From contig CAJYXJ010000005.1 of the NCBI GenBank assembly GCA_913778085.1, positions 1-58,200 of the forward strand: 58,200 bases of DNA, in the 5' to 3' direction. The notes below the pieces were generated by a model, which did no database searches, was not told where the DNA came from, and saw only the letters and a list, made by a program, of their open reading frames with translations. Below, piece after piece: positions 34,613-45,756 of this stretch (its first letter is position 1; each line of letters begins with the position of its first letter). The position numbers were made by a program, and so were the translations under genes. This DNA is from an uncultured Chryseobacterium sp. GTDB lineage: Bacteria > Bacteroidota > Bacteroidia > Flavobacteriales > Weeksellaceae.

Positions 34613-36331
34613 ATGAAAAAGAGACCCATGAATCCGAATTTTTTAAAGAACAGATTGACCCTGCTGACGGCAGCAGCGTTCTTAAGCGTGAGCAACATTT
34701 CTGCCCAGACCTTTTCCGATTTCAACTACCGTGGAAACGATAAAATATACAACGACAATCCGCTGAAGCCGGATGAATTCTACTCGCCGATCCTTCAGGG
34801 TTGTTATCCGGATCCGAGCATCACCAAAAAAGGAGACGACTATTACCTGGTGAATTCCTCATTCTCCATGTTTCCTGGAGTTCCGATTTTTACATCTAAA
34901 GATATGGTTAACTGGAAGCAGGTGGGCCATGTGCTGGACAGGCCTTCACAGTTGAAAGTAGAAAAAGGTGGAGTATCGCAGGGAATTTATGCACCGGACA
35001 TTAAGTATAACAAATACAACGACACGTTCTATATGATCACTACGCAGATCGCGGGAGGAGTCGGAAATATGGTCGTAAAAACCAAAGACCCGGCAAAAGG
35101 CTGGAGCGAAGTTCAGAAGCTGAATTTCGACGGGATCGATCCTGCGATCTTCTTTGACGACGACGGAAAAGCCTATATCGTCCACAACGATGCGCCGCCG
35201 AAAGGAACCGAGCTGTATCAGGGGCACCGCGTCATCAAAATGTGGGATTACGATCTGGAAAAAGACCAGGTGGTAGCAGGATCCGATAGGATTATTGTTA
35301 ATGCCGGTGTCGATATTACTCAGAAACCGATCTGGATCGAAGGGCCGCATTTATACAAATACAAAGGAAAATATTACCTGATGTGTGCGGAAGGCGGTAC
35401 CGGCGGATGGCACAGCGAAGTGATCTTCATGGCCGATTCCCCAAAAGGACCTTTTGTTCCGGCAAAGAACAACCCGATCCTGACACAGCGTTACTTCCCG
35501 AAAGACCGTAAGGAAAAAGTGGACTGGGCAGGCCACGCCGACTTGGTGGAAGGACCGAACGGACAATGGTACGGCGTATTTCTGGCCATTCGTCCTAATG
35601 TCAATAACCGCGTGAACAAAGGCCGGGAAACCTTCCTGCTTCCGGTGGACTGGAGCGGAACGTATCCCGTATTCCAGAACGGATTGGTACCGATGAAGCC
35701 GACATTGAAATTGCCGGCAGGAACCGAGAATAAGACCGGACAAAACGGATTTTTCCCGAACGGAAACTTTACCTACAACGATAAGCTGACCGATAAAAAC
35801 CTGGATTTCCGCTGGATCGCTATGCGCGGACCGCGTGAAAACTTTATTACTTCCACGAAAAACGGGGTAAAAGTAAATCCGATGGATACGAACATCAAAG
35901 CTTTGGCTCCGGTATCCGCCTTGTTCCACAGGCTGCAGCATGAGGATTTTGAAACGTCCGTAACCCTGGATTTCAAACCGAAATCAGAAAAGGAACTGGC
36001 CGGAATCACTTGCTACCAAAGCGAAAGGTTCAACTATGTCTTCGGAATTACGAAAAAAGACAAAGATTATTATATTGTTCTCGAAAGAACCGAAAAAGGA
36101 GCCTCCAAACTGGTTGCCAGTGAGAAGATTTCATTGTCCAAAACCATTAAACTGCAAGTAGTAGGTGAGAATGATAACCTCAGCTTCAACTATACCGTGG
36201 ACGGAAAGAGCTTTAAAAACCTGGGAGGACCGGTTTCCGGAGACATCTTATCTACCGATGTGGCCGGCGGTTTCACCGGAAGCTTGATCGGGCTATACAG
36301 CACGTTGTCTAACGATATTGTACCAAATTAA
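34613..36331 (+). CDS. Glycoside hydrolase family 43 with C-terminal concanavalin-like domain (beta-xylosidase/alpha-L-arabinofuranosidase)
   Basis: An exported 572-residue enzyme (signal ending NISAQ). The five-bladed propeller holds the three acidic residues in YPDPSITKKGDDYY (base), GIDPAIFFDDDGKAY and WIEGPHLYKYKGKYY (acid). From about residue 385 a beta-sandwich of the xylosidase C-terminal type follows (FRWIAMRGPR, VTLDFKPKSEKELAGITCYQ). The protein stops at YSTLSNDIVPN, about 10-20 residues before the usual final strand (typically FDWFEY-like). A REP-like hairpin begins 27 bp after the stop. The substrate is inferred as xylan or arabinoxylan oligosaccharides. Confidence 0.9.
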   Translation: MKKRPMNPNFLKNRLTLLTAAAFLSVSNISAQTFSDFNYRGNDKIYNDNPLKPDEFYSPILQGCYPDPSITKKGDDYYLVNSSFSMFPGVPIFTSKDMVNWKQVGHVLDRPSQLKVEKGGVSQGIYAPDIKYNKYNDTFYMITTQIAGGVGNMVVKTKDPAKGWSEVQKLNFDGIDPAIFFDDDGKAYIVHNDAPPKGTELYQGHRVIKMWDYDLEKDQVVAGSDRIIVNAGVDITQKPIWIEGPHLYKYKGKYYLMCAEGGTGGWHSEVIFMADSPKGPFVPAKNNPILTQRYFPKDRKEKVDWAGHADLVEGPNGQWYGVFLAIRPNVNNRVNKGRETFLLPVDWSGTYPVFQNGLVPMKPTLKLPAGTENKTGQNGFFPNGNFTYNDKLTDKNLDFRWIAMRGPRENFITSTKNGVKVNPMDTNIKALAPVSALFHRLQHEDFETSVTLDFKPKSEKELAGITCYQSERFNYVFGITKKDKDYYIVLERTEKGASKLVASEKISLSKTIKLQVVGENDNLSFNYTVDGKSFKNLGGPVSGDILSTDVAGGFTGSLIGLYSTLSNDIVPN

Positions 36332-36571
36332 TTTTAACGTTATTGGACATCAATAGGAACGGGCTTTAGCCCGTTTTCAAAAAGAAAAATGCGTTCGGCT
36401 TTAGCCAAAACTTAAAAAGGTTGAGTTGGATGATAAAACCACAAGTGGTTGTTAATCTAAAACGTTGAAAATAGTATTGCTTTGCTGAGTTTACGCCTTT
36501 GCGAACCTAAAAGCAGTTGGTAGTTAAAAAATCTTTGCGGGCATTGCGTTTAAAAATAAAATTTTCAAATC
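36332..36571. repeat. REP-derived hairpin terminator and CTTTGCG-type repeat
   Basis: AACGGGC-TTTA-GCCCGTTTT (36358-36377) can act as a terminator. GTTCGGCTTTAGCC follows at 36394. The segment around 36490-36552 (ACGCCTTTGCGAACC, AAATCTTTGCGGGCATTGCGTT) belongs to the dispersed CTTTGCG...TTGCG element common in Chryseobacterium-like genomes. Confidence 0.65.
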
Positions 36572-38182
36572 TTGAATAGTAAAAAATCATTTTATATAGT
36601 TTCTTTTTTGGGATTTATCGGGCTGAATTCACTTTCGGCCCAGATAAACCCTTTTCAGAAGGCAACGACGCCATTTACCAATCCCATCATCTGGGCAGAT
36701 GCCCCGGATTTATCCATTACCCGGAAAGGTGACGATTTTTATCTCATCAGTACCACGATGCACCTCATGCCGGGTGCTCCGGTAATGCATTCCAGAGACC
36801 TGGTGCACTGGGAAATGTCTAGCTACGTTTTTCAAACTCTGAATGACAATTCCAAATACGATCTGCTGAACGGAACCGTCTACGGGCGCGGACAATGGGC
36901 ATCGTCCATCCGGTATCACAAAGGAAAATATTATGTTCTGTTTTCCCCGAATGACGAACCTTTCAGATCCTATTTCTATGTCACCGAAAATCCCGAAAAA
37001 GGAAACTGGAAGCTATTGACCAGAACAAGACATTTTCACGATGCATCCCTGCTGTTTGACGATGACGACCGCGTTTATGTTTTCACTTCTAATAAAGTTT
37101 TTGAGCTGAGCCCGGATTTTAAAACCATTATTGGGAATCAGGACGGTACAGAGGTTTTCCAGAGAGATGAATCTGAAACAGGACTTCTGGAAGGCAACCA
37201 GATCATTAAAAAAGACGGAAAATATTACATGATGATGATTTCCTGGCCAAGAGGCGGAAAACGTCGTCAGGAAGTGTACCGGGCGGATCAAGTAACCGGG
37301 CCTTTTGAGAAGAAAGTCGTGCTTGAAGACAATTTTTTAGGATTTTCCTACGCAGGGCAAGGTGCTCTCATTGATGATAAAAACGGCAACTGGTATTCCC
37401 TGATCTTTCAGGACAGAAACGGCGTAGGGCGGGTTCCTGTTTTACTTCCCGTGAAATGGGAAGACGGCTGGCCGGTGTTAGGTGACAACGGAAAAGTCTC
37501 TTTAAAAGGAGAGATTCCGCTTCCGCCGTTCAAGCCGAAAAACCATCTGGTGGAAAGTGATGAATTTTCAGATAATAAAATGAAAATCCAGTGGCAGTGG
37601 AACCACAATCCGGTGAATGAAGCCTGGTCCTTATCTGATCGAAAAGGCTTTTTAAGACTGAAAACCAGCAGGGTAGTGAACAACCTTTACCTTGCACCGA
37701 ATACATTGACGCAGAGAATGGAAGGCCCGAAATCCAGCGGAGTAGTAGCCGTGGATGTAAAAGGAATGAAAGACGGTGATGTGGCTGGGTTCAGTGCATT
37801 CAACGGAGATTCCGGAATCTTGTCAGTCATTATGGAAGGTGGCAAAAAGTACGTGGTATTTTCAACCGATGAAGTCAGTTTAGACAATAAAACCAAGGCA
37901 GTGACCGGCGTAAAAAAGGAAGAGAAAAAACGAATTCCTTTAAATGCTGATAAAGTCTATTTTAAAATCGATGCCGATTTTAATCTCGGAAAAGATTTAG
38001 CGGATTTTTATTACAGCACCGATCAGAACAACTGGACCGAAATGGCAAAAGGCTATAAAATGATTTTCGATTACCGTAGGTTTTTTATGGGATCTAAGTT
38101 TGCAATCTTCAACTACGCGACCAAAAGTTTAGGAGGCTTTGTGGATGTTGATTTTTTCAGGGTTAAAACTGATGTAAAATAA
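36572..38182 (+). CDS. Glycoside hydrolase family 43 (xylan side-chain/beta-xylosidase type)
   Basis: An exported 536-residue GH43 with a C-terminal beta-sandwich. The start is TTG (no ATG in frame upstream); it is supported by the immediately following signal peptide NSKKSFYIVSFLGFIGLNS, ending SAQ. Catalytic acids lie in ADAPDLSITRKGDDFY, FHDASLLFDDDDRVY and LLEGNQIIKKDGKYY. The second domain begins at about residue 330 (FSDNKMKIQWQWNHNP) and ends normally (VDVDFFRVKTD). It follows the other GH43 gene after 240 bp of repeats. Exact substrate not determinable. Confidence 0.9.
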   Translation: MNSKKSFYIVSFLGFIGLNSLSAQINPFQKATTPFTNPIIWADAPDLSITRKGDDFYLISTTMHLMPGAPVMHSRDLVHWEMSSYVFQTLNDNSKYDLLNGTVYGRGQWASSIRYHKGKYYVLFSPNDEPFRSYFYVTENPEKGNWKLLTRTRHFHDASLLFDDDDRVYVFTSNKVFELSPDFKTIIGNQDGTEVFQRDESETGLLEGNQIIKKDGKYYMMMISWPRGGKRRQEVYRADQVTGPFEKKVVLEDNFLGFSYAGQGALIDDKNGNWYSLIFQDRNGVGRVPVLLPVKWEDGWPVLGDNGKVSLKGEIPLPPFKPKNHLVESDEFSDNKMKIQWQWNHNPVNEAWSLSDRKGFLRLKTSRVVNNLYLAPNTLTQRMEGPKSSGVVAVDVKGMKDGDVAGFSAFNGDSGILSVIMEGGKKYVVFSTDEVSLDNKTKAVTGVKKEEKKRIPLNADKVYFKIDADFNLGKDLADFYYSTDQNNWTEMAKGYKMIFDYRRFFMGSKFAIFNYATKSLGGFVDVDFFRVKTDVK

Positions 38183-40537
<2,355 letters not shown>

Positions 40538-40551
40538 GAATACACAGAACC

Positions 40552-40586
40552 CATCTTTTGCTGAATCGTAAATTCAGCAAAAGATG
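40552..40586 (+). terminator. Perfect 15-bp hairpin after the esterase gene
   Basis: CATCTTTTGCTGAAT (40552-40566) and ATTCAGCAAAAGATG (40572-40586) with a 5-nt loop, 15 bp after the stop. There is no T tract, so it may stabilise the upstream mRNA end as much as terminate. The following 150 bp to the GH31 start hold an open frame but no recognisable protein. Confidence 0.6.
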
Positions 40587-40740
40587 TAAATCTAAACCGT
40601 ATAGTAAAGACCTGTCAGACGGCAAGCCTATAAATAACACTCAAAAAAACACCATCGGCCATCTGCATGATCCTGCAGCCAAAGCTTTGAAATTTGATGA
40701 AAAAAAGAGATCTGAATCCGATTTCAATTCCTCTTATGTC

Positions 40741-43191
40741 ATGAAATACAAAGATATCAACCTTAAAAAAGCAACCGTTACCGTCATCATGATCACGGCG
40801 GGATGGTACCAATCGGTCTACGCACAGGCCTACGTTAAAAATGATTCGGGACTGAGCTTTACCGCTGATCGTATGGAAGTAAAAGTCATGTTTTACGGGC
40901 CGGATATCATCCGGGTGGTCAAATACCCTGCCGGTAAGCCATTTGCAAAAAACAGCCTGGCAGTTATTAAAAAAGAACGGAAAACCCGATTTTCCGTTTC
41001 AGAAAAAGAAGGTTTTATTGTATTGGAATCAGATGCTTTACAGCTTTCTATTGATGCCGGAACCGGAAACATAGTCTATCGGTCAACCTCAGGGCAGGAA
41101 CTGCTGAAAGAAGCCGGAAGCGGTTTTAAACCCTTTAATGATGCCGGCAACCAGACACTTTCCGTTGCACAATCGTTTCAGCTGGAAAAAGAAGAACCCA
41201 TTTACGGTTTGGGAATTTTACAGAACGGAAAAATGTCCCAGAGGAATACGGATGTCAGGATGGTTCAGAACAACACCTGGGATTTTGTACCATTCTTTCA
41301 GTCGGTAAAAGGATATGGCGTCTTCTGGGATAATGAGTCGCCGACCCAATTTACAGACAACCTTCAGAACACCTCTTTCTCTTCCGAAGTCGGAGAAGGA
41401 ATCGACTATTATTTTATCTATGGGAAGAATGCCGACGGCGTGGTGGCCGGAATGCGTAATCTTACCGGCAATGTACCGATGCTCCCCTTGTGGACCTACG
41501 GCTACTGGCAGAGCAAGGAACGGTATAAAAGCCAGGACGAGCTGACAGAAGTGGTTAAAAAATACCGGGACCTGAAAGTTCCTCTGGACGGCATCATCCA
41601 GGACTGGCAGTATTGGGGCAACAATTACCAGTGGAATGCCATGGATTTCATCAGTCCCGATTTTTCCGATGCCAAAAAAATGATTCAGGAGATCCATGAC
41701 AGGAATGCCCACCTTGCCGTTTCCATCTGGTCCTCTTTCGGGCCGATGACCAATCCTTATCGTGAAATGGATCAGAAAGGAATGCTGTTCAACTTTAAAA
41801 CCTGGCCGGAGTCGGGAAGGGAAGTCTGGCCACCCGACATGAATTATCCTTCCGGGGTCCGCGTTTATGATGCCTACAACCCTGAAGCCCGGGATATTTA
41901 CTGGAAATACCTAAATAAAGGCGTATTCAGCCTTGGGGTAGATTCGTGGTGGATGGATTCTACGGAACCGGATCACCTCAGCCAGAAACCCGAAGATCTG
42001 GATACCAAAACCCATCTCGGCTCCTTCAGAAAAGTAAGGAATGCCTATCCGTTGATGACGGTAGGCGGGGTCTATGATCACCAGCGCGGAACAACCAATG
42101 ATAAAAGGGTTTTTATCCTCACGAGGTCAGCTTTTGCCGGCCAGCAGCGATATGCGGCCAATACCTGGTCGGGCGATATCAATTCCTCCTGGGAAAACCT
42201 GCGCAATCAGGTTCCTGCCGGACTGAATTTCAGCCTCACCGGAAACCCGAATTTCAATTCCGATATCGGGGGCTTCTTTGCCGGAGTCTATAAAAGAAAC
42301 GGCGGTGCACAAAACAAAATGTTCCAGGAATTGTATGTTCGCTGGCTTCAGTACGGGACTTTTACCCCGATGATGCGTTCCCACGGAACCGATGTGCCGA
42401 GAGAAATCTATCAGTTCGGAAAAAAAGGTGATGTGGTTTATGATGTGATAGAAAAGTTTATCCGATTGCGTTACGCGATGCTGCCGTACATCTATTCCGT
42501 TTCCCATGACGTTTCCCAAAACGGCTCTAGCTTTCTACGAGCACTGTCGATGGATTTTTCTTCAGATAAAAAGACCTGGGATATCAATAATCAATATCTC
42601 TTCGGTAAATCATTCCTGGTCGCTCCCGTACTGGATCCTCAGTACACCCCTGAAAAAATCGTGAAAACCGATGAAAATCAGGGCTGGGATAAAAAAGACG
42701 AAAGCAAAGAAAACTCCGTTACCGATGTAGATTTTACTCAACCGAAAACCGTAAAAGTCTATCTTCCTGCCGGAGCCGGCTGGTTTGATTTCTGGACGAA
42801 TCAGAAATACAACGGCGGCCAGGAAATTGAAAAAAACGTTAACCTTCAGAGTATTCCATTGTATGTGAAAGCGGGAAGCATTATTCCGTTCGGTCCTGAT
42901 GTGCAATATGCAACGGAAAAAAAATGGGATTACCTTACCATAAAAATCTATCCGGGAGCTGATGCGGATTTTGTGCTGTACGAAGACGAATTCGATAATT
43001 ACAACTATGAAAAAGGCGACTTTACCGAAATCCCTTTTCACTGGAATGAAAAATCAAAAACTTTAACGGTTCATACACGGAAAGGAAAATATCCCGGAAT
43101 GATTGAGAAACGGAAGTTCAACATCATTCTTCCTGACGGCCGGCAGAAAACGGTGGATTATTCAGGAAAGAAAATACACATCAGTTTCTGA
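40741..43191 (+). CDS. Glycoside hydrolase family 31 (alpha-xylosidase type)
   Basis: An exported protein of about 816 residues starting at ATG 40741, which gives a signal peptide ending in VYAQ; the open frame continues 5' to 40492 but overlaps the esterase gene. Domains: N-terminal beta-sandwich with EEPIYGLGILQNGKM, a (beta/alpha)8 barrel with PLWTYGYWQSKERY, nucleophile Asp in GVDSWWMDSTEPDH and acid Asp in ANTWSGDINSSW, then C-terminal beta domains. The WWMDSTEP form is typical of Bacteroidota GH31 alpha-xylosidases. Alpha-galactosidase activity is also known in the family and would fit this locus. Confidence 0.9.
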   Translation: MKYKDINLKKATVTVIMITAGWYQSVYAQAYVKNDSGLSFTADRMEVKVMFYGPDIIRVVKYPAGKPFAKNSLAVIKKERKTRFSVSEKEGFIVLESDALQLSIDAGTGNIVYRSTSGQELLKEAGSGFKPFNDAGNQTLSVAQSFQLEKEEPIYGLGILQNGKMSQRNTDVRMVQNNTWDFVPFFQSVKGYGVFWDNESPTQFTDNLQNTSFSSEVGEGIDYYFIYGKNADGVVAGMRNLTGNVPMLPLWTYGYWQSKERYKSQDELTEVVKKYRDLKVPLDGIIQDWQYWGNNYQWNAMDFISPDFSDAKKMIQEIHDRNAHLAVSIWSSFGPMTNPYREMDQKGMLFNFKTWPESGREVWPPDMNYPSGVRVYDAYNPEARDIYWKYLNKGVFSLGVDSWWMDSTEPDHLSQKPEDLDTKTHLGSFRKVRNAYPLMTVGGVYDHQRGTTNDKRVFILTRSAFAGQQRYAANTWSGDINSSWENLRNQVPAGLNFSLTGNPNFNSDIGGFFAGVYKRNGGAQNKMFQELYVRWLQYGTFTPMMRSHGTDVPREIYQFGKKGDVVYDVIEKFIRLRYAMLPYIYSVSHDVSQNGSSFLRALSMDFSSDKKTWDINNQYLFGKSFLVAPVLDPQYTPEKIVKTDENQGWDKKDESKENSVTDVDFTQPKTVKVYLPAGAGWFDFWTNQKYNGGQEIEKNVNLQSIPLYVKAGSIIPFGPDVQYATEKKWDYLTIKIYPGADADFVLYEDEFDNYNYEKGDFTEIPFHWNEKSKTLTVHTRKGKYPGMIEKRKFNIILPDGRQKTVDYSGKKIHISF

Positions 43192-43222
43192 AGATGAATG
43201 GAAATCCGTATAAAAAATTAAT

Positions 43223-44344
43223 ATGAAAAAAAACTTCACCAATATTCTGACCGCTTCGGTATTCATTTTTCTGATGAATAAAAACTTTGCACAGACAGGT
43301 AACGCTGACAATGCGGTGAAAAAAGAATTCCGCTATACCAATCCTGTGACAAGGGATTCCGCGATTTCCATGCGAGACCATTTTATCATCAAAGAAGGCG
43401 ACACCTGGTATTGTGTAGGAACCTCCAACCCGGTCTGGGAAGGGCAGAACCCGGGAGTCCGGCTGTTAGTTTCAAAAGACTTAACCCACTGGAAGCAGCA
43501 TTCTTTCCTGATTGACGCTAAAAAACTGCCTCCCGATACCCTGTACAACGGAAGATTCTGGGCACCCGAAATTCATAAGATAAAAGGGAAATTCTATATG
43601 ACGGTGAACAGCGGCCAGGTGACCAAAGAAGACCCGAAAGGAATGGCCACGCACGGCATCTGGCTTTTCTCTTCCGATAAAGTGACGGGCCCCTACAAAC
43701 TACTCAACGGTCCGCTGACTTCACAATATAATAACGATGCCACGCTGTTTGAGGATGAAGACGGACAGGTCTATCTATACTGCAGCGGCAACGGATTGTT
43801 TCAGGCTAAAATAGACCTAAAAACAGGAAAACTTACCACGCCGGTTCAAAAATTTCTGGATAAGAAACAGCCTGGGTGGCCAGATTGGATGCAGGGTGGC
43901 ATCGAAGGCCCTTTCGTCATCAGGAAAGAAGGGATGTATTTCATGTTTTTTTCTACATGGACAAGAGGATATGAAGTGGCTTTACTGAAATCCAAAAACC
44001 CGATGGGTCCCTGGGAACTCGCTGCTCCGGAACCTATTTTCGGAACCCGCAAAAGGGGATACCGACAGGCCATGGCCAGAGAAAACGGCTATGAAAACCT
44101 GGAATTTACCGACACCCCCGATCCTTATCAGGAGACAGGGCACAATGCTTTATTCATCGGACCTGACGGGAATTTATGGAATTCCTGCCATTACTTTATG
44201 GATGAAAAACGGCCGTATCCGTACAGCCGGAGCTTCCAATCCTGGGAACTCGGTCCGCAAATGGGAATCGAGCCGGTCCATTACAGGAACGGGATGTTCT
44301 ATATCGACGGACCTACCTGGACGGAACAAATCATTAAATATTAA
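43223..44344 (+). CDS. Family 43-type glycoside hydrolase, single domain
   Basis: An exported 373-residue five-bladed propeller enzyme (signal ending NFAQ). Likely catalytic acids are in SMRDHFIIKEGDTWY, NNDATLFEDEDGQVY and GIEGPFVIRKEGMYF. The histidine-bearing late motif QETGHNALFIGPDGNLW is typical of GH43. There is no accessory domain. It begins 31 bp after the GH31 gene and is followed after 14 bp by a GH43-CBM6 gene, so it sits inside an operon. The substrate is probably an arabinose or xylose linkage; the subfamily is not clear by eye. Confidence 0.85.
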   Translation: MKKNFTNILTASVFIFLMNKNFAQTGNADNAVKKEFRYTNPVTRDSAISMRDHFIIKEGDTWYCVGTSNPVWEGQNPGVRLLVSKDLTHWKQHSFLIDAKKLPPDTLYNGRFWAPEIHKIKGKFYMTVNSGQVTKEDPKGMATHGIWLFSSDKVTGPYKLLNGPLTSQYNNDATLFEDEDGQVYLYCSGNGLFQAKIDLKTGKLTTPVQKFLDKKQPGWPDWMQGGIEGPFVIRKEGMYFMFFSTWTRGYEVALLKSKNPMGPWELAAPEPIFGTRKRGYRQAMARENGYENLEFTDTPDPYQETGHNALFIGPDGNLWNSCHYFMDEKRPYPYSRSFQSWELGPQMGIEPVHYRNGMFYIDGPTWTEQIIKY

Positions 44345-44358
44345 ACTAAAAATCAATC

Positions 44359-45753
44359 ATGATCACGAAAATATTTTTAAAACATATATTTACTGCAGGT
44401 CTGGTATCGGCAGGATGGTCACTGGCTGCCCAGAATCCCATCATCCAGACCAAATTCACCGCCGACCCTGCGCCAATGGTATACAAAGACACCGTTTACC
44501 TTTATACCAGCCACGACGAGGACGATGCTTTCGGATTCAAAATGAAAGACTGGCTGCTTTACACTTCCACCGATATGGTCAACTGGACCGATCACGGGGT
44601 GGTGGCTTCCCTCAAAGATTTCAAATGGATAAATACCGACAACGGGGCCTGGGCACCGCAGGTCATCGAAAGAAACGGTAAATTTTATATGTACTGTCCC
44701 ATGCCCAACAATATGGGAATCGGTGTCCTGGTAGCGGACAGTCCGTACGGTCCTTTTACGGATCCGATAGGAAAGCCGCTGATCAAAAATTCTTTGGATG
44801 ACATTGATCCTACGGTTTTTATTGATGACGACGGGCAGGCTTACCTCTACTGGGGAAACCCGAACCTCTGGTATGCAAAGCTGAACGAAGATATGGTTTC
44901 GCTTGCCGGACCCATTACCAAAGATCCGTCGTTTGCCAAGGTAAAAGATGCACCTGATCCTTTCCACTACCAGGAAGGGCCATGGGCATGGAAGAAAAAC
45001 GGCATCTATTACATGGCCTACGCTTCCAGATGCTGTCCTGAAGGAATCGGCTATGCAACGGCAAAATCACCGGTCGGCCCGTGGAAATATGGCGGCGTAA
45101 TCATGGAAGGCGATCAGCGGTCCAGTGGAAACCACCCCGGAATCATCGATTTCAAAGGAAAATCCTATGTATTCGGGTTCAACCACATGCTCAGGATGCA
45201 GACCATGAGCAAACATTACGAACGCCGGTCCGTCAGTGTCACGGAACTTACCTACAACACGGACGGTTCGATCCGGAAGCTTCCTTTCTGGACAGCGGAG
45301 GGCGCAAAGAGAGTGGGTACGCTTAATCCCTATCAAAAAGTAGAAGCGGAAACCATGGCGTACAGCGAAGGCCTGAAAACAGAAATGGTGACGGAATGGG
45401 AACGCAATCAGCCGTACAACCGCGGTAAGAAAATTACTGATCGTATCATTGTCACTTCCATCAATCAGGGAGATTACATCAAAGTACAGGGTGTTGATTT
45501 TTCGAAAGGAATTAAATCTCTGGATGTGAATACCGCTTCCCTTCACGGCGGAAAGATAGAAGTGCGCACCGATGCGCCGGACGGGCCTTTGCTGGGAACC
45601 GTACAGATTACCGGAAAAGGCGAAGGCGATCTTTATAAGACCATCAAGACCCCTATGAAAAATGCTAAAGGCATCCATGATCTCTATTTTGTCTTTAAAG
45701 GAGATAAAGACCTTTTCTATTTCGATTGGTGGAAGTTTAATAAAATGAATTAA
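44359..45753 (+). CDS. GH43 with C-terminal CBM6-like domain (paralog 1 of 3)
   Basis: An exported 464-residue protein (signal ending SLAAQ). The GH43 propeller (about 25-320) has catalytic acids in [34 protein letters not shown] and YQEGPWAWKKNGIYY. A beta-sandwich of the CBM6 type (about 330-464) starts NPYQKVEAETMAYSEGLKTE and ends FVFKGDKDLFYFDWWKF. It probably removes arabinofuranose from arabinoxylan. Two paralogs follow at 47788 and 49896. Only 3 bp separate it from the GH27 gene. Confidence 0.9.
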   Translation: MITKIFLKHIFTAGLVSAGWSLAAQNPIIQTKFTADPAPMVYKDTVYLYTSHDEDDAFGFKMKDWLLYTSTDMVNWTDHGVVASLKDFKWINTDNGAWAPQVIERNGKFYMYCPMPNNMGIGVLVADSPYGPFTDPIGKPLIKNSLDDIDPTVFIDDDGQAYLYWGNPNLWYAKLNEDMVSLAGPITKDPSFAKVKDAPDPFHYQEGPWAWKKNGIYYMAYASRCCPEGIGYATAKSPVGPWKYGGVIMEGDQRSSGNHPGIIDFKGKSYVFGFNHMLRMQTMSKHYERRSVSVTELTYNTDGSIRKLPFWTAEGAKRVGTLNPYQKVEAETMAYSEGLKTEMVTEWERNQPYNRGKKITDRIIVTSINQGDYIKVQGVDFSKGIKSLDVNTASLHGGKIEVRTDAPDGPLLGTVQITGKGEGDLYKTIKTPMKNAKGIHDLYFVFKGDKDLFYFDWWKFNKMN

Positions 45754-45756
45754 AAA

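Noticed and set aside
44091-44681. A 196-codon frame overlapping two GH43 genes
   Set aside because: It is out of frame with both genes, crosses their junction and has no signal peptide or motif.
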